The notes under the pieces: model-generated
Database searches by the model: none
What the model was told of the DNA's origin: nothing
What the model saw: only the letters and a program-made list of their open reading frames with translations
In this document: piece by piece, positions 1 through 12,100 of the stretch
How the letters are laid out: each line of letters begins with the position of its first letter
How positions within the stretch are numbered: the stretch's first letter is position 1
Made by a program: the position numbers and the translations under genes
Assembly: GCA_020650975.1 (NCBI GenBank)
Contig: JAIPMN010044568.1
Span: 1 to 37,185, forward strand
Source of the DNA: Apostichopus californicus
Lineage: Eukaryota; Echinodermata; Holothuroidea; Aspidochirotida; Stichopodidae
DNA length: 37,185 nt
Direction: 5' to 3'

Positions 1-395
1 CTACAACCATGGGTGCCAGGCCGGGTCCATACGACAGAGATTGTCAGGGCTATTAGCTGGTACTCACATTACTTTTGGACTACAACCACGGGTGCCAGGC
101 AGGGTCCATGCAGCAGAGATTGTCAGGGCTATTAGCTGGTACTCACATTACTTTTGGACTACAACCATGGGTGCCAGGCCGGGTCCATACAACAGAGATT
201 GTCAGGGCTATTAGCTGGTACTCACTTTACTTTTGGACTACAACCATGGGTGCCAGGCCGGGTCCATACGACAGAGATTGTCAGGGCTATTAGCTGGTAC
301 TCACATTACTTTTGGACTACAACCACGGGTGCCAGGCAGGGTCCATACGACAGAGATTGTCAGGGCTATTAGCTGGTACTCACTTTACTTTTGGA
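1..395 (-). repeat. 79-bp tandem array re-encoding the TRRAP C-terminus
   Basis: Five full units start at 1, 80, 159, 238 and 317, exactly 79 bp apart, and abut the real coding end at 396. On the minus strand every unit contains MDPAWHPWL followed by TAG. Relative to the true exon each unit lacks 11 bp (gctgctactaa) and has 7 bp (TCCAAAA) between the stop and the next copy. An in-frame TGA in each unit blocks upstream entry. Differences among units are few: CCA/CCG, CCG/CCT, and Arg/Cys before Met. The array may continue past the left edge and is probably in the 3' UTR. Confidence 0.95.
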
Positions 396-505
396 CTACA
401 ACCACGGGTGCCAGGCCGGGTCCATACGACAGAGATTGTCAGGGCTATTAGCTGCTGCTACTAAGGTACTCACTTTACTCTCCCCTCCTTCAAACTGAGC
501 CAGGT
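396..505 (-). CDS. TRRAP: TRRAP window exon 43: FATC tail and stop
   Basis: The acceptor is CTTGCAG|ACCTGG. The exon completes Asn and reads LAQFEGGESKVSTLVAAA then DNLCRMDPAWHPWL and TAG (396-398), almost identical to the human C-terminus. The FATC domain packs against the kinase fold in this family. Inside the exon is a good-looking donor sequence, AAAGTGAGT at about 471-479, which the frame reads straight through. Immediately after the stop, five more 79-bp copies of the exon's end follow. Confidence 0.97.
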
Positions 506-3500
506 CTGCAAGGACAGAAGAAAGAAAGTGTAAAATTGACCAATGCAATGATGACATTATGCATATTAATAATATAAAACAAACATAAATTTAAAAATCC
601 CCCCCAAAAAACAAAAGGGGAGCCTGGAAAATATGTTGGAATGAATTGGAAATATTACTGGGGAACAAATAGCAAACTCATAAGCTCATCTTGACCAAAT
701 AAAGATTCTAATTCTTGCGTTTAAGATGTTGTGTACAAGAGATGACCTATTTCTAAATGAAGATTGAAAATATCATAACAGGTGAAGACAAACAGACCCA
801 CTCGGGGTGATGCAAGCTAAAAACAAGAAGTATGCAAAAGTAACTATAAAAATTCCAGAAAAGTTTGGGAAACTGTAGGAGGAAATACAGCACACTAAAA
901 GAATTCCAACCATTGAAATAAATCAAGTGGATTTGCAGGTATCCAAACGTGTATGAATGTACATTCATACGGTCCTCCAAGTCACTCAACACGATACTGC
1001 GTAGAGGCCAGGGTTTCCAATGCTATTAAGTGTACAGTTATACACATTGCTAATAAGTACAGGTACACATATGTATGCAGAGAGAAAGGGAGATATACAC
1101 AGAGTACCACTCACTCTGTAGTCTAGTCATGATAGCGTTGACTGCTTTGGTAACCGTGTTGATAAGGACATCGCATTCGATCTGTTCGTCTGGCGTGATC
1201 TGGAAAACGTCAACGGCCTTGGAATTGTCATCTTTCTTCTGATAGAGAGAAAGAAAGAAAAAGAAATTATACAGTAAAGTGAGCAATGTGACACTGAATT
1301 GGATAGTATAAACCAGGGGTGGGCAACCTTGTTGAATGAATGGGCCAGACATAAGGAGTGAAAAATTGAATGGGCCGAACCTAACCAACGACCTACTGTT
1401 GATTTCAAACCTTTGATTCCGAGGACTTTCAAGCAATAGGTGTGTGTACTTAATCTGTATTCACAAAAACATAATTTCAATACAGTACAGTTGATAATTA
1501 ATGGGGATTATAGGCCTACCTACCTGACAGCATCCTTAGTGCCGACAAATTCTAAGCAGCTAGCTGTTTTTTTTGTGATGATGTAAAATAGATTGATTTT
1601 TTTTTTTTGAGACATCTCACAGGCATAAAAAAAAATACTGGCGGGCCGCATGTCGCCCACCCCAGGTATAAACAATAGAAAAAGGCAAAGAAATTTAGGG
1701 CTAGAGTGGTATTCAAACAAGTGACCTCTGGATTAACCTCTCCCCCTCCCATCCCCTCCCGTCCCCTCCCCCCCAAAAAAAATCAGAATCAGATATAGTA
1801 TTGTTAGATGATTATGCATGCTGAAATATTTTTGCTGTACAAATGTTAAGTAGATATGTGGTAACTATTTCTTCAATGAATAAATATGCTAAATTTGCTG
1901 AAATTTTTCAGCACTCTTTGACACACCTGCATGTGATCAGCTCATGATTATTTACAATTTCAAGGTTATAGGTATAGGACCCTAAAATATGCTACACAAT
2001 TACAAGAAATGGCCATTTCATCTGCAGACCTTAAAAGCATTCTAGTGCACCTCCCATCACCCTTACAGCCCTTTCACTGAGGGTCACAACCTCCAAGAGA
2101 CAAAAATTTAGAATATTAAGCAATTTTAACAAAGTTGTAGCTTGCTTTATAGCATGCAAACTTTATCAATCTTGACGACTTTATGACTTTACCAATCATT
2201 GTTTAAAAGCCCTCACAACAGCTCCTGTCGCTCAACTCCAGAACAGCTCTGAAACATAAAGACCTAACCAGGAATATGAATTCATGTTTGACTCTGCAAA
2301 AGACACCGACTCTTAGGGAACGTTGGTAAAAATACTGGATCGTATCTTTTGAAACTGAAGTCAAACAGATTATGCGATCAAGTAAAGATCATTCTCAAAC
2401 GTACCTTCTTGTCCCATGCTATGATTTCATCTCTCAGGATAGCTTTGAGCAGGGCTGACAGTTGGAAGGATGGCTGTACCAGACATCTGGCCGTGGCGAT
2501 CATGGAGGCTGTCAGGACACCGTTCACCCCTACGGTGGTGAGAAACTCCGCTACGTTTGGCGTCAGACGGAAGGGAACCGGACGATTAGCGTCCAGCTCT
2601 CCTGAAATTACAGAAATACTTTCTCTTTGAAAATATTGAAATATTTTGCATAATGCAGGTCGACATTGTAACTACACACTCTAAAATTCTGAGTTGCATG
2701 CTTGTGCAACTTTTATGTAATCCCCCCCCCCCCAAAAAAAAAAATTATAATAAATAAATAATAAATAAATAAATACTGGAATGTATTCATACTGGAATGT
2801 AAAATAAATTAATTAATTAAAAATTAAAATAAATCATATGAATGGAATTGGATATAGAATGAACTAAAAAAGAAACAGAAATAAGAATAAAAAGGAGTTA
2901 TCCAAAAGCATCCAGTTTTGGAAACACTGTGGAATAGAGGAACACTTAATGCCATCTTTTGGTCACATTATTTCATAAAATCAAAAAAAAAAATTTTACT
3001 CAAAGGTGAGAAAAGAATAAAGAGACTAAAACATAATTTTACAAAGATGAATGTTCTGCATCTCATTCCTCTCGTATTTGCTCTCACCTGTCGTATCGTC
3101 GATGTCGAACTTGAAGTAGAAGACCGAAAGGAGACCAGAATTACGCTCCACCTGTAGAATCTCGGGGTTGAGCCGAGTCAAATGGAGGATAAACTCTGCC
3201 AGACCCAGGAGAGCAAGCTGGCTGGTAAACTGAGATGATCAAAGAAGCAAGAACAAAAGACATGATGTAACTGGCTGTTCTTATCGTCATATAGCTGTAA
3301 CCACAAACTCTGTTTCAAAACCCACAGGCCGAATGCTTTCTGTGTTACTTTAAAGGTTATCAGTTTTGTGCCCAATTTTAGCCTGCTAAAAATTTGCTAA
3401 AAGATTTCAAAAAGTACTTTCCTGGAGGTTCTGACTATTCAAATTATTCCCTGACGACGACTGTCGGATTAGACAATTAAATGACTCAACAAGGAAATAA

Positions 3501-6077
3501 TTCTTTGAAGGTGGAAGTAAACTTTTATCTTGAAGTTTCAACATGTATGCTACAATATGTGCTCTTGTGTGTGATACGCACGCTTAGTGTTGCCGTGACA
3601 CAAATGGTTTGCTGTGACAGGAATGGTTGGCTATGACAGCTACACACGAGTGATACCTACGATGACTTACCACTTTTCTGAATGCAAAGTAATCGGTAGC
3701 CGTGGGGAAGGTGCGGACGGCCCAGTCCTTCAGCATACTCCTCGGGACCATGTTGGATTGTACCTCTTTGAGAATATCTCGCAGGACCTGATGGCTGACC
3801 TGAGAGCCCCTGGACTGTACCACTGCCAGCCGTTCATAGTAACGGCTGATGGGGGCGTCGTATTCTACTTTGTGCTTCAAGCTCCATTCTTTGTAAATGT
3901 CCAAGAGAGAGACCGACGAAGGGCTGTCTTCGACCAGACGCATCTGAGGTGACACTGCCACAACCTTTGGGACGGTAAACTGTAGTTGTCGTTTAGCCGT
4001 CTCCTGTCAAGAAATATTTGGAAAATTCATTTGTGCATTTTTATCATTTTTTGGTTGCAAAGTTGGATTACAACAAAATAATGCCACCCTGAAGTTTTTA
4101 TAAAAATTATTACCTAATACCCCCAAAAAAATTTTTATTTATAGAAAACTTAAGAGATAAAAAAAAAGGTTGCAAAGTTGGATCACAACAAAATAATGCC
4201 ACCCTAAAATTTTCATAAAAATTATTACCTAATACCGAAAAATTTGCTGATCTGGTAGACAACTCCTTAACATAGAGCATTTTGAACTGGAACGAGATGG
4301 TAAATCCACGTACAGACTACATCTAAATAAACGGAAATAATTCCTTCTTTTCCACTCTTTGGAAAATCATTTTATTTATGGTCCCTTTTATAGTATAAGT
4401 CTTGAGGATTAAGCATGTTCTTTCAAATCGTTGCAGTTTTAAAGAAAAGAATCTATTTTTGGTCTTAAAAGCTATTTTTTATGGACAAGCTGTAAATGTT
4501 TGATTAATGCAGTTTAATTAAGCCAAAAGTATCAATGTCATAATCCAAAGTTCCGTGAATTAAACATGCTTCGTTTTACGCTACAGCCTCACGGCTATCT
4601 TGTTTCGTTTAACCAGTGCAGGTTCACAAAACTGACGTCAAACGGTGACCTGCACTATATCTGTACTTTGTGGAATACCTGGTCAGGGGTGACAAACTCT
4701 CCTAAAATGTATTCCTTAAAAAATAAAAAAAGGCTTCCAGATTTGCATCTGAGTTTAATATTCGAGAAGAAATATTGTTGCACTCTGACTGTTCCCTTGA
4801 AAATGATTTCTGAGTAAGACATACCAAAAACCTCAATTGACAAAATAATGGCCACTTATTAATACAAAAGTATCAGACATATTGTACAGCAAGTTAGCAT
4901 TGATTTCATTTATAGTACATTAGACCTTTCATGTACCTGCTATTCTAACACTGCCAGGAGCTACAAGGCAAACATGTCAAAAGTCTCACATACATAAATC
5001 CATTAAAAATTTAAAAAAAAATAAATAATAAAATATAATGCTAATGGCAACCTGTTATTCCGTTAGCTTTCTATGCTTAGATATCACATCTTAAATCATT
5101 GTACAATTTCTACTTGTTTTTCCTTTAAGAGGTTACATCCATTAACTACAGTACCGTATGCCCAAGGCACCTTTATCAACACCGTATGGGGAACTAGGTC
5201 AGGTAAACAGTGGTTGGCACAACATGCATTGGAAATGTTGCCCACATCCCTAAAGCCTATTGTGAGATTGAATAGTACAGTGGCACGCATACAGATTAAA
5301 GGATGACATTAAAAGTCTACTGTTGGTATTAATGCGACAGTCTGAACTCTGAAGCAACAGTATTGAGGGTCTTAGTGCAAGCTTAATGTTTCTAAATATC
5401 ACATGGCTTTCAAGATATTGTGTCTTCAAAATATGCAAATATGTCTGCTAGTGGTTTGAATAGGACAAAATTGATGATGATGATGATGATGATGGTGATG
5501 ATGATGGTGGGGGTGATGATGATGGTGGGGGTGATGATGATGGTGGGGGTAATGATGATGGTGGTGGTGATGATGAGGGTGATGATGATGGTGGTGATGA
5601 TGATGGTGGGGGTGATTTGGATGGGGATGATGATGCTGCCGATGATGATGGGGATTATGATGGTTACAAGTGACGATTTCCAAAATGTCTTCCCTACAAG
5701 TATAAAGTTGTGAGGGCAAGTACTGGTAGAGGAAACTACACTAGGAATAAAAAACACTTGTGTTTTCCAGTCTAGGAAGATATATGTTACTACAAGTAGG
5801 TTGAACGTTTATGACGTTCCTAAGAGTGTGAACATTGACAACGGGGCAAACATTCCTAGTACATCTTATATATCTCAAGGTTAAATCAACAAGAAGAGTA
5901 AAATAGGAAAGTAAAGGGTTCGAAGAAGATGACATCACATACCACTCTCTAAAGACACTGGGATATAGAGGGTACACAATGGAGGATAATATTGATAATA
6001 ATAATGACAATAATAATAATAATGACAATAATAATAATGACAATGATAATAATAATGATGATAATAATATGATGATA

Positions 6078-6121
<44 letters not shown>

Positions 6122-9100
6122 AATAATCATAATAATAATAGTAATAGTAATAATAATTATAAAAAGAGAAAAAAGAAGACAAGTATATTGTAAAATAGTT
6201 ATATAGTTATTTTAGTAGTTTTTCACATATTTGATGTAGTTTTACACTGTATATTTAACTAATTTCCTCAACTACATTGTGTAATTTTATCTTTGTTAGG
6301 TGTATTGGTTTTGTATTTATGTTTTACAACTTTGTTTTTATGTATTATGTTTTGTAAAGCGCTTTGAAGCTTTTGCATATTGCGCTATATAAGTTGCATA
6401 TTATTATTATTATTAAGTACAGATAAACCAGATCCAAGATGATACATTAAGATGAATGACCTTCTCTCCTCAAATGTCCAGTTCTCTCACAATGTTTGAT
6501 AAGTCTTACCTTTCTTTTAGCCAGAAATTGATTCAGCATCCTCAGGAGCTGTAGGACTCTCTCCTCCCTTCTGGATTCTCCCATGCTAGCATCATTAACC
6601 ACCAAGTAAGGATAGATCTAGAAATAAGAGAGTAGGAAAAAAAAAATTAACAAATGCTAATTTAACACACTCAAACCAACCCACTCCCTGTCGACTTAAC
6701 TTGCATTGACTTTATAAATTTCAAGAAGACCTTTGTTTTAATCAAATTTAAAGAATACATAAAACAATAAAATACTAATTTAACACACTCAAACCAACCC
6801 ACTCCCCGTCGACTTAACTTGCATTGACTTTATCTCCCCATCGACTTAACTTGCATTGACTATATAAATTTCAAGAAGACCTTTGTTGTAATCAAATTTA
6901 AAGAATGCATAAAACAAAAGCCGAATGCTGACGCCAGGACCTGACTAGGTTTACAGCAGGAATTTAAAATGAACAAAGTAAACTCTACCTTTCCATTGCT
7001 TCCCCTGATATAGAGCCTACGAGCAGCAGTGTTGTGTTTGTGTACAATCTCTGCTCTGGGCATGAACCTAGCGATGCGTATATTGTAATGACTGTGTTTC
7101 GGTGTCAGGAACTCTCCCGGAAGTTCCACATCCGCTGTAGATGAGGAGAAGTTACTCAAAAACCGGCATTTATCCTCAATTAGGAATGACCTGTTGAGAA
7201 GAAGATGAAGGTCAAAGGTTATTCAGATGCTGCAACTTAAATATTTAAAACAAGTTTAAAACATAATTGTATGATTATGAAGAATGTAACAGTTAAGTCA
7301 GGTACCTAAAAATAAAATAAAAATATTCCAGTAAGTTATGTTATACTTTTTTTTTCCTTTATAGAAATTAAACGGCTCGCATTAAACAATTGCAATACAC
7401 AGAAACAAAGAGAATGTGTGTTTGTAACACATAACTATTGAATATTCAGTCTCTGTTGTAAAGGCACACTGTGACATATGTATCCAATCAGGAGTGTAGC
7501 ATAAGAAAAAATGGGCGAATGTCAATTTGACATGTAGAACATGACAAGAACATGAAAAGAGGAAGATTTCAAAAATGCAGAACCTTAAAAGAGGAAACCC
7601 TTTCAAGCCTTACTTTTGATCTGACTCTTAAAGTTCAAGAGGCAATATCTTTACGATAACAAAAAAACGTGACTTACTTTGGTCCGAGCTTAGATCGAGC
7701 CTCCATGAGTTTGACCCATTTCTTGAGCATCCCGATTAGATTGTGAAGTTTCATGGCACCTGGAATGTCAAAGTTGAAGTCGGTCGTAAACTGGTTCTTG
7801 AGTTTCTGGAATACCGGGTCCTGGGCCGTTGCCTGGACCCTCCTCGTCCACAGCTCTGATGCCGCAGTCGAGAATGTCGACGCTACGCTGTTAACATTCT
7901 CAAAGCCGACTCCAAAGGTCTTGACCAGTTTCTTGACGAAGCTGTGAGTGTGTGGAGTGACCTTGGCGTCGATGACTGTAGACAGAGCATAAAGATGGGG
8001 TGGATTAAATATTTCTTTAATGAGGAACATACAGCAAAAGTTCCCAGTTATAAATAATACAGAGTATACACAAACAGTTACATTGGGACCAACCACCCCC
8101 CCCCCACTTCCTCCCTCCCCAATTAATGCCATCAAATGGTGGAATACAAAATATCGCAATTTTACTCATTTTATAAGAACTGTGAAACAGTTTCAATATG
8201 ATCTTTGATATTATTGATAACAATCAAATCAACTTGTCGTTGCTCTTTCCTTTTAATGTAGAATGATTATGAAACTTGAGAAATTGACACGACTTCGTTA
8301 TGTTCTTCGACGAGGGGTCCCGGGGGTAGTTCAGTTACAACGACAACTTGAAATACAAGAGTGACATAAGAAGAAAAGAAAAAAACAAAAACTGAGTGAG
8401 AAAAAATGCAATTTACCTGCTCCTCTGTTCTCAAAGGCAACTGCTTGACACTTGGTCAAGGCCAATTTCAGCTGTCGAAGGACCTCCTCGTCCCACCTCT
8501 CACGGAACCAAACCATCTGGTAGAAGGAAGGGACCAACGACAATAAAATATTACACATAGCATGGAAGAAAGTGTTACAAGGTATGATCAAAACAACAAA
8601 TGTTAGATTCTTTTCTTCTATATGCAATTCTTTCATATTTAATGCAGGACGTATGGCACTGACTCCTGTGTTTTTTAGTTCTTCTGATCTTTGACCTAAC
8701 TCGCCTTTAAGCCATACTTCAAAATGTGCTTGAAATTATCCATGATGCACAGTATTTATTCTTCTGTTGTGATTTATTCTTATATCCTAGATGCTATGCT
8801 TTGTGAAAAAAGGTATTAAAACTCAACACAATATCTTTTGTTAGTAGTTTCACAAGTGTTAAGATTGATTTTTCCTTTTTGTCTGAATCCTATGCTCTTT
8901 TTTTTGCAGGGTCTTTCTGCAAATAAATTAGTTTGGAAGTGAAATTTACCTGATCCACGATGCCTTCGAGGGAATACAGTAATATCGGATGCAGATCTCT
9001 CTGCACTTGCATGATCTTGGAGCAGCGGACCATGGGTATGGAAGCCCTGATGGGACCGGTCGTGGTTGTACTGCTGGCACCGAGGCCTGCGGCAGTATTG

Positions 9101-12100
9101 GTGGTGGTAGTGGGAGCAGCAGTCGCTGTGGTAGCAGCAGTATTAGCAGCACTGGTGGCAGTAGTGGTAGTCTGACTGGCAGTAATCCCAGCAACAGTAG
9201 CTATACAGAAAATGGAAAATCCATCATTAAAAATTTCATTTCTCATTTTGCACTAGACTGGTACTCTAGAATGTCTAACCACAGTATGCTACAATTAAAT
9301 ATTGAACAATATATACTTAAATATCAATAACATAGTTAGAACTTACAGGATGACATCAGGAATATAATCAACTTAACTTGAAGTAGATCATAATGATTTG
9401 GTCAATGTAGCACTAACCTAAAACTGAAATATTCTAGAACATAAATGATTCCTGTTTGCATACAAAATAACTCTTCATCATACCACAATTTCTGAAAGAA
9501 GAGAGGAAACACACCCTCCCCTTAGACCCCTCCTGTAAGAAACATGGTAAATAGAACCATTGGGCCCCTCCTAAACAACCATTCCGGATCTACTAGTGTC
9601 TTGCCCAACCAATCAGAAACAACCTTCCTGAACCTGATACCACAAGGTTTGATGTAAGGAAGAGCATTTTGTTAATAAGTTACCATTTATCTTAGTGGTT
9701 GTGGTATTGTTACCATTTATCTTTAGTGGTTGTGTCCATTTATCTTCGTGGTTGTGGCATAGTTACCATTTATCTTAGTGGTTGTGGTATAGTTACCATT
9801 TATTTTAGTGGTAGCTGTATTGTTACCATTTATCTTAGTGGTTGTGGTAATGTTACCACTTATCTTAGTGGTAGTGGTATTGTTACCATTTATCTTAGTG
9901 GTTGTGGTGTTACCGTTTATCTTAGTGGTTGTGGTATTCGTAGGCACTGTTGATGTGTTTGCTGCGGTGCTGCTACTGATGATGACGGTAGCGGGCGTGG
10001 CAAGTACTGTTGTCGGTCCTACGGTTGAGGGCGCTGCTGTGGTAGTAACTGTTGCATTGGTTGCTGAGTTCGGCTTGGTAGCATTGCTAGTCGACACAGG
10101 CTGAGCCTCCGAGGTCGTTGGGGTAGCTGCTGTGGAGTTCTTTTCCGAATCTTTGAAACATGAAATGAAAATAATCACTCTTATCATGTTGATCATGGCT
10201 AGTATGATACATAATCATTGTCCAAATGATTTTCTCAGCTTTCATATGCCTCTACATTAGTTATATAATGACATACATACATACATACAGCTTTACCAGC
10301 CAGATTAGTATCAATTATAATTACTTCTAGTACAAATCTAGGACTCAAATACAGCCTAAGATGTTATTTGTTTTCCCTTCAGATTTTGCCTTTCAAGATA
10401 CTATGACAATCTCAATGTTACATTCCATCTGTTAGTCATCCTCTCTTGTAGCTATTAACATTTTCTTGACAATCAATATGTTTGCATCTAAATCAAATTA
10501 CCATTTCTGTTCTGTGCTGCAGCAGGAGGTTCGTTGTTGGCTGCTACCACCTCCAGTTTCTCTCGAGCTTTAAGTAAAGTCGTCGAGACTCTTCGCTGGC
10601 TGTTGACAGGCTCGATAGACTTGACTGAAAATGACAATTTCCAAGAGAAGTGATTATTTTGCGGTGACAATTTCAAGTCGGATTACTCTTCCTAAGTTTC
10701 CACTGATGAATCACTCTACGTTACACACGATCAAGTCAAAGTGGAAGGACAGTAAGCTGCCGATTGAGGATGAAAAAATTTTACGAGGAAATTTCTAACC
10801 ATTGCTTGTCAGGAAAGGGTTCAAGTTAACGGAACAGGGAGTGGTCCTTGATCAATTTGACAGCACAGTTGTTTGGGTTTCTGTGACAACATTTTCTGTG
10901 GATACATAGTTAACATGAATTTGGCCCCAACTTTGGGCTAGATTTATTGGTTGGTAGAGTACATGTCTTGTACCCCTGGTCACTGGCTGGAAGCACATTC
11001 AAGCCCAATTTTTTTTTTTTTTAAATATTTTTTTTCCATTTTCGTTGCTTTCTCTCCAATTGTATACAACATCTCAGTCAACTCTCTGTTAACTATCATT
11101 AGAAAAGTTATAATACAAATAAAATAAAATAAAAAATCCAGATTTTTTTTTTTAATCAGAATATTCGTTACTGCTAAACCATGAGAAGGGAAAGCTCACT
11201 CTTCCGAGGTCTTCCCAAAGTGTCCTTGGCTCTTCAATAAACTTAAAATACTTTATAAAAAAAGAAGAAAAAAAGACAAGATATATCAAACCACTTACAT
11301 TTCTCTCTATGCTCAATCTTGAGGGTGAGGTAGAGGGTTCTGATAGGGAAGTAGAGGGCCTGAGGGTACACTTTGCCAATCTGGAGCAGAATGTTCATTA
11401 TTCGATCGCCGATCTTGCTCTTGAGACACGTCAGCAGCTGAGGAATCCTGAACGCACCAAAAATTACATCAGAGAATAGATAAACAGTCGGATCACTTTA
11501 TAACAACATCACGGATATGATGAAAACATACTAAGGCTATCATTCTACAGAATTCACAGATCCTGGGGCAAATTCAACTCTCTGTTCTTTCACGTTGAAT
11601 CTAGATTTCCATAGCAACGATGCCAGAAGAGAATGTACATTGATGACAGATGCACTCTGTCAAGAGCTGTGGAGATTACACTGTTTCCATGTGAAATGTC
11701 TCTCTCAGAAGGTCATCAATTTTACAAATGTAAACTAAATTTTTTTGTTTGTGTGTGATTTTGTCAGATTTAATATAGATCTCATCTTAAGCTCATGACA
11801 CCAAGACACATAGTTTTTTCTAAATTTGACCCACAATTTAGTTTTCCACTCATTACTTGAGCTAAACACATGATCATAGGAGTGTCATAACATGGTTTTA
11901 CCATTTCATAAGAAAAACAATTATACTGTTGTGTCCATTTTGGGTACTTTGCTCCTGCAGCGCTTCTGAGCAGTTTTTTTTAACTGGATAAAAAACGCTT
12001 TACAAATTCTTATATTATTATTATTATTATAATTACCAAATGTGACAGCTGCAAACAAACAAAAAAGAAGATGATAAAAGAGAAAATTCTCAATATTCTC

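Noticed and set aside
75..451. Plus-strand frames repeating a MDYNHGCQAGS peptide
   Set aside because: They are the antisense of the 79-bp array; the sense strand carries the TRRAP end.
3614..3952. Plus-strand frame of 112 codons over exon 39
   Set aside because: It is a shadow of the strongly conserved minus-strand TRRAP exon.
5410..6206. Long open frames of poly-His, poly-Asn, poly-Met or poly-Ile
   Set aside because: They are translations of trinucleotide microsatellites, present on both strands, with no splice or start context and no homology.
9684..9760. Further coding copies of the TTTTKINGN repeat
   Set aside because: An inserted base and an in-frame TAA at about 9723 put them outside the reading frame; treated as intron.
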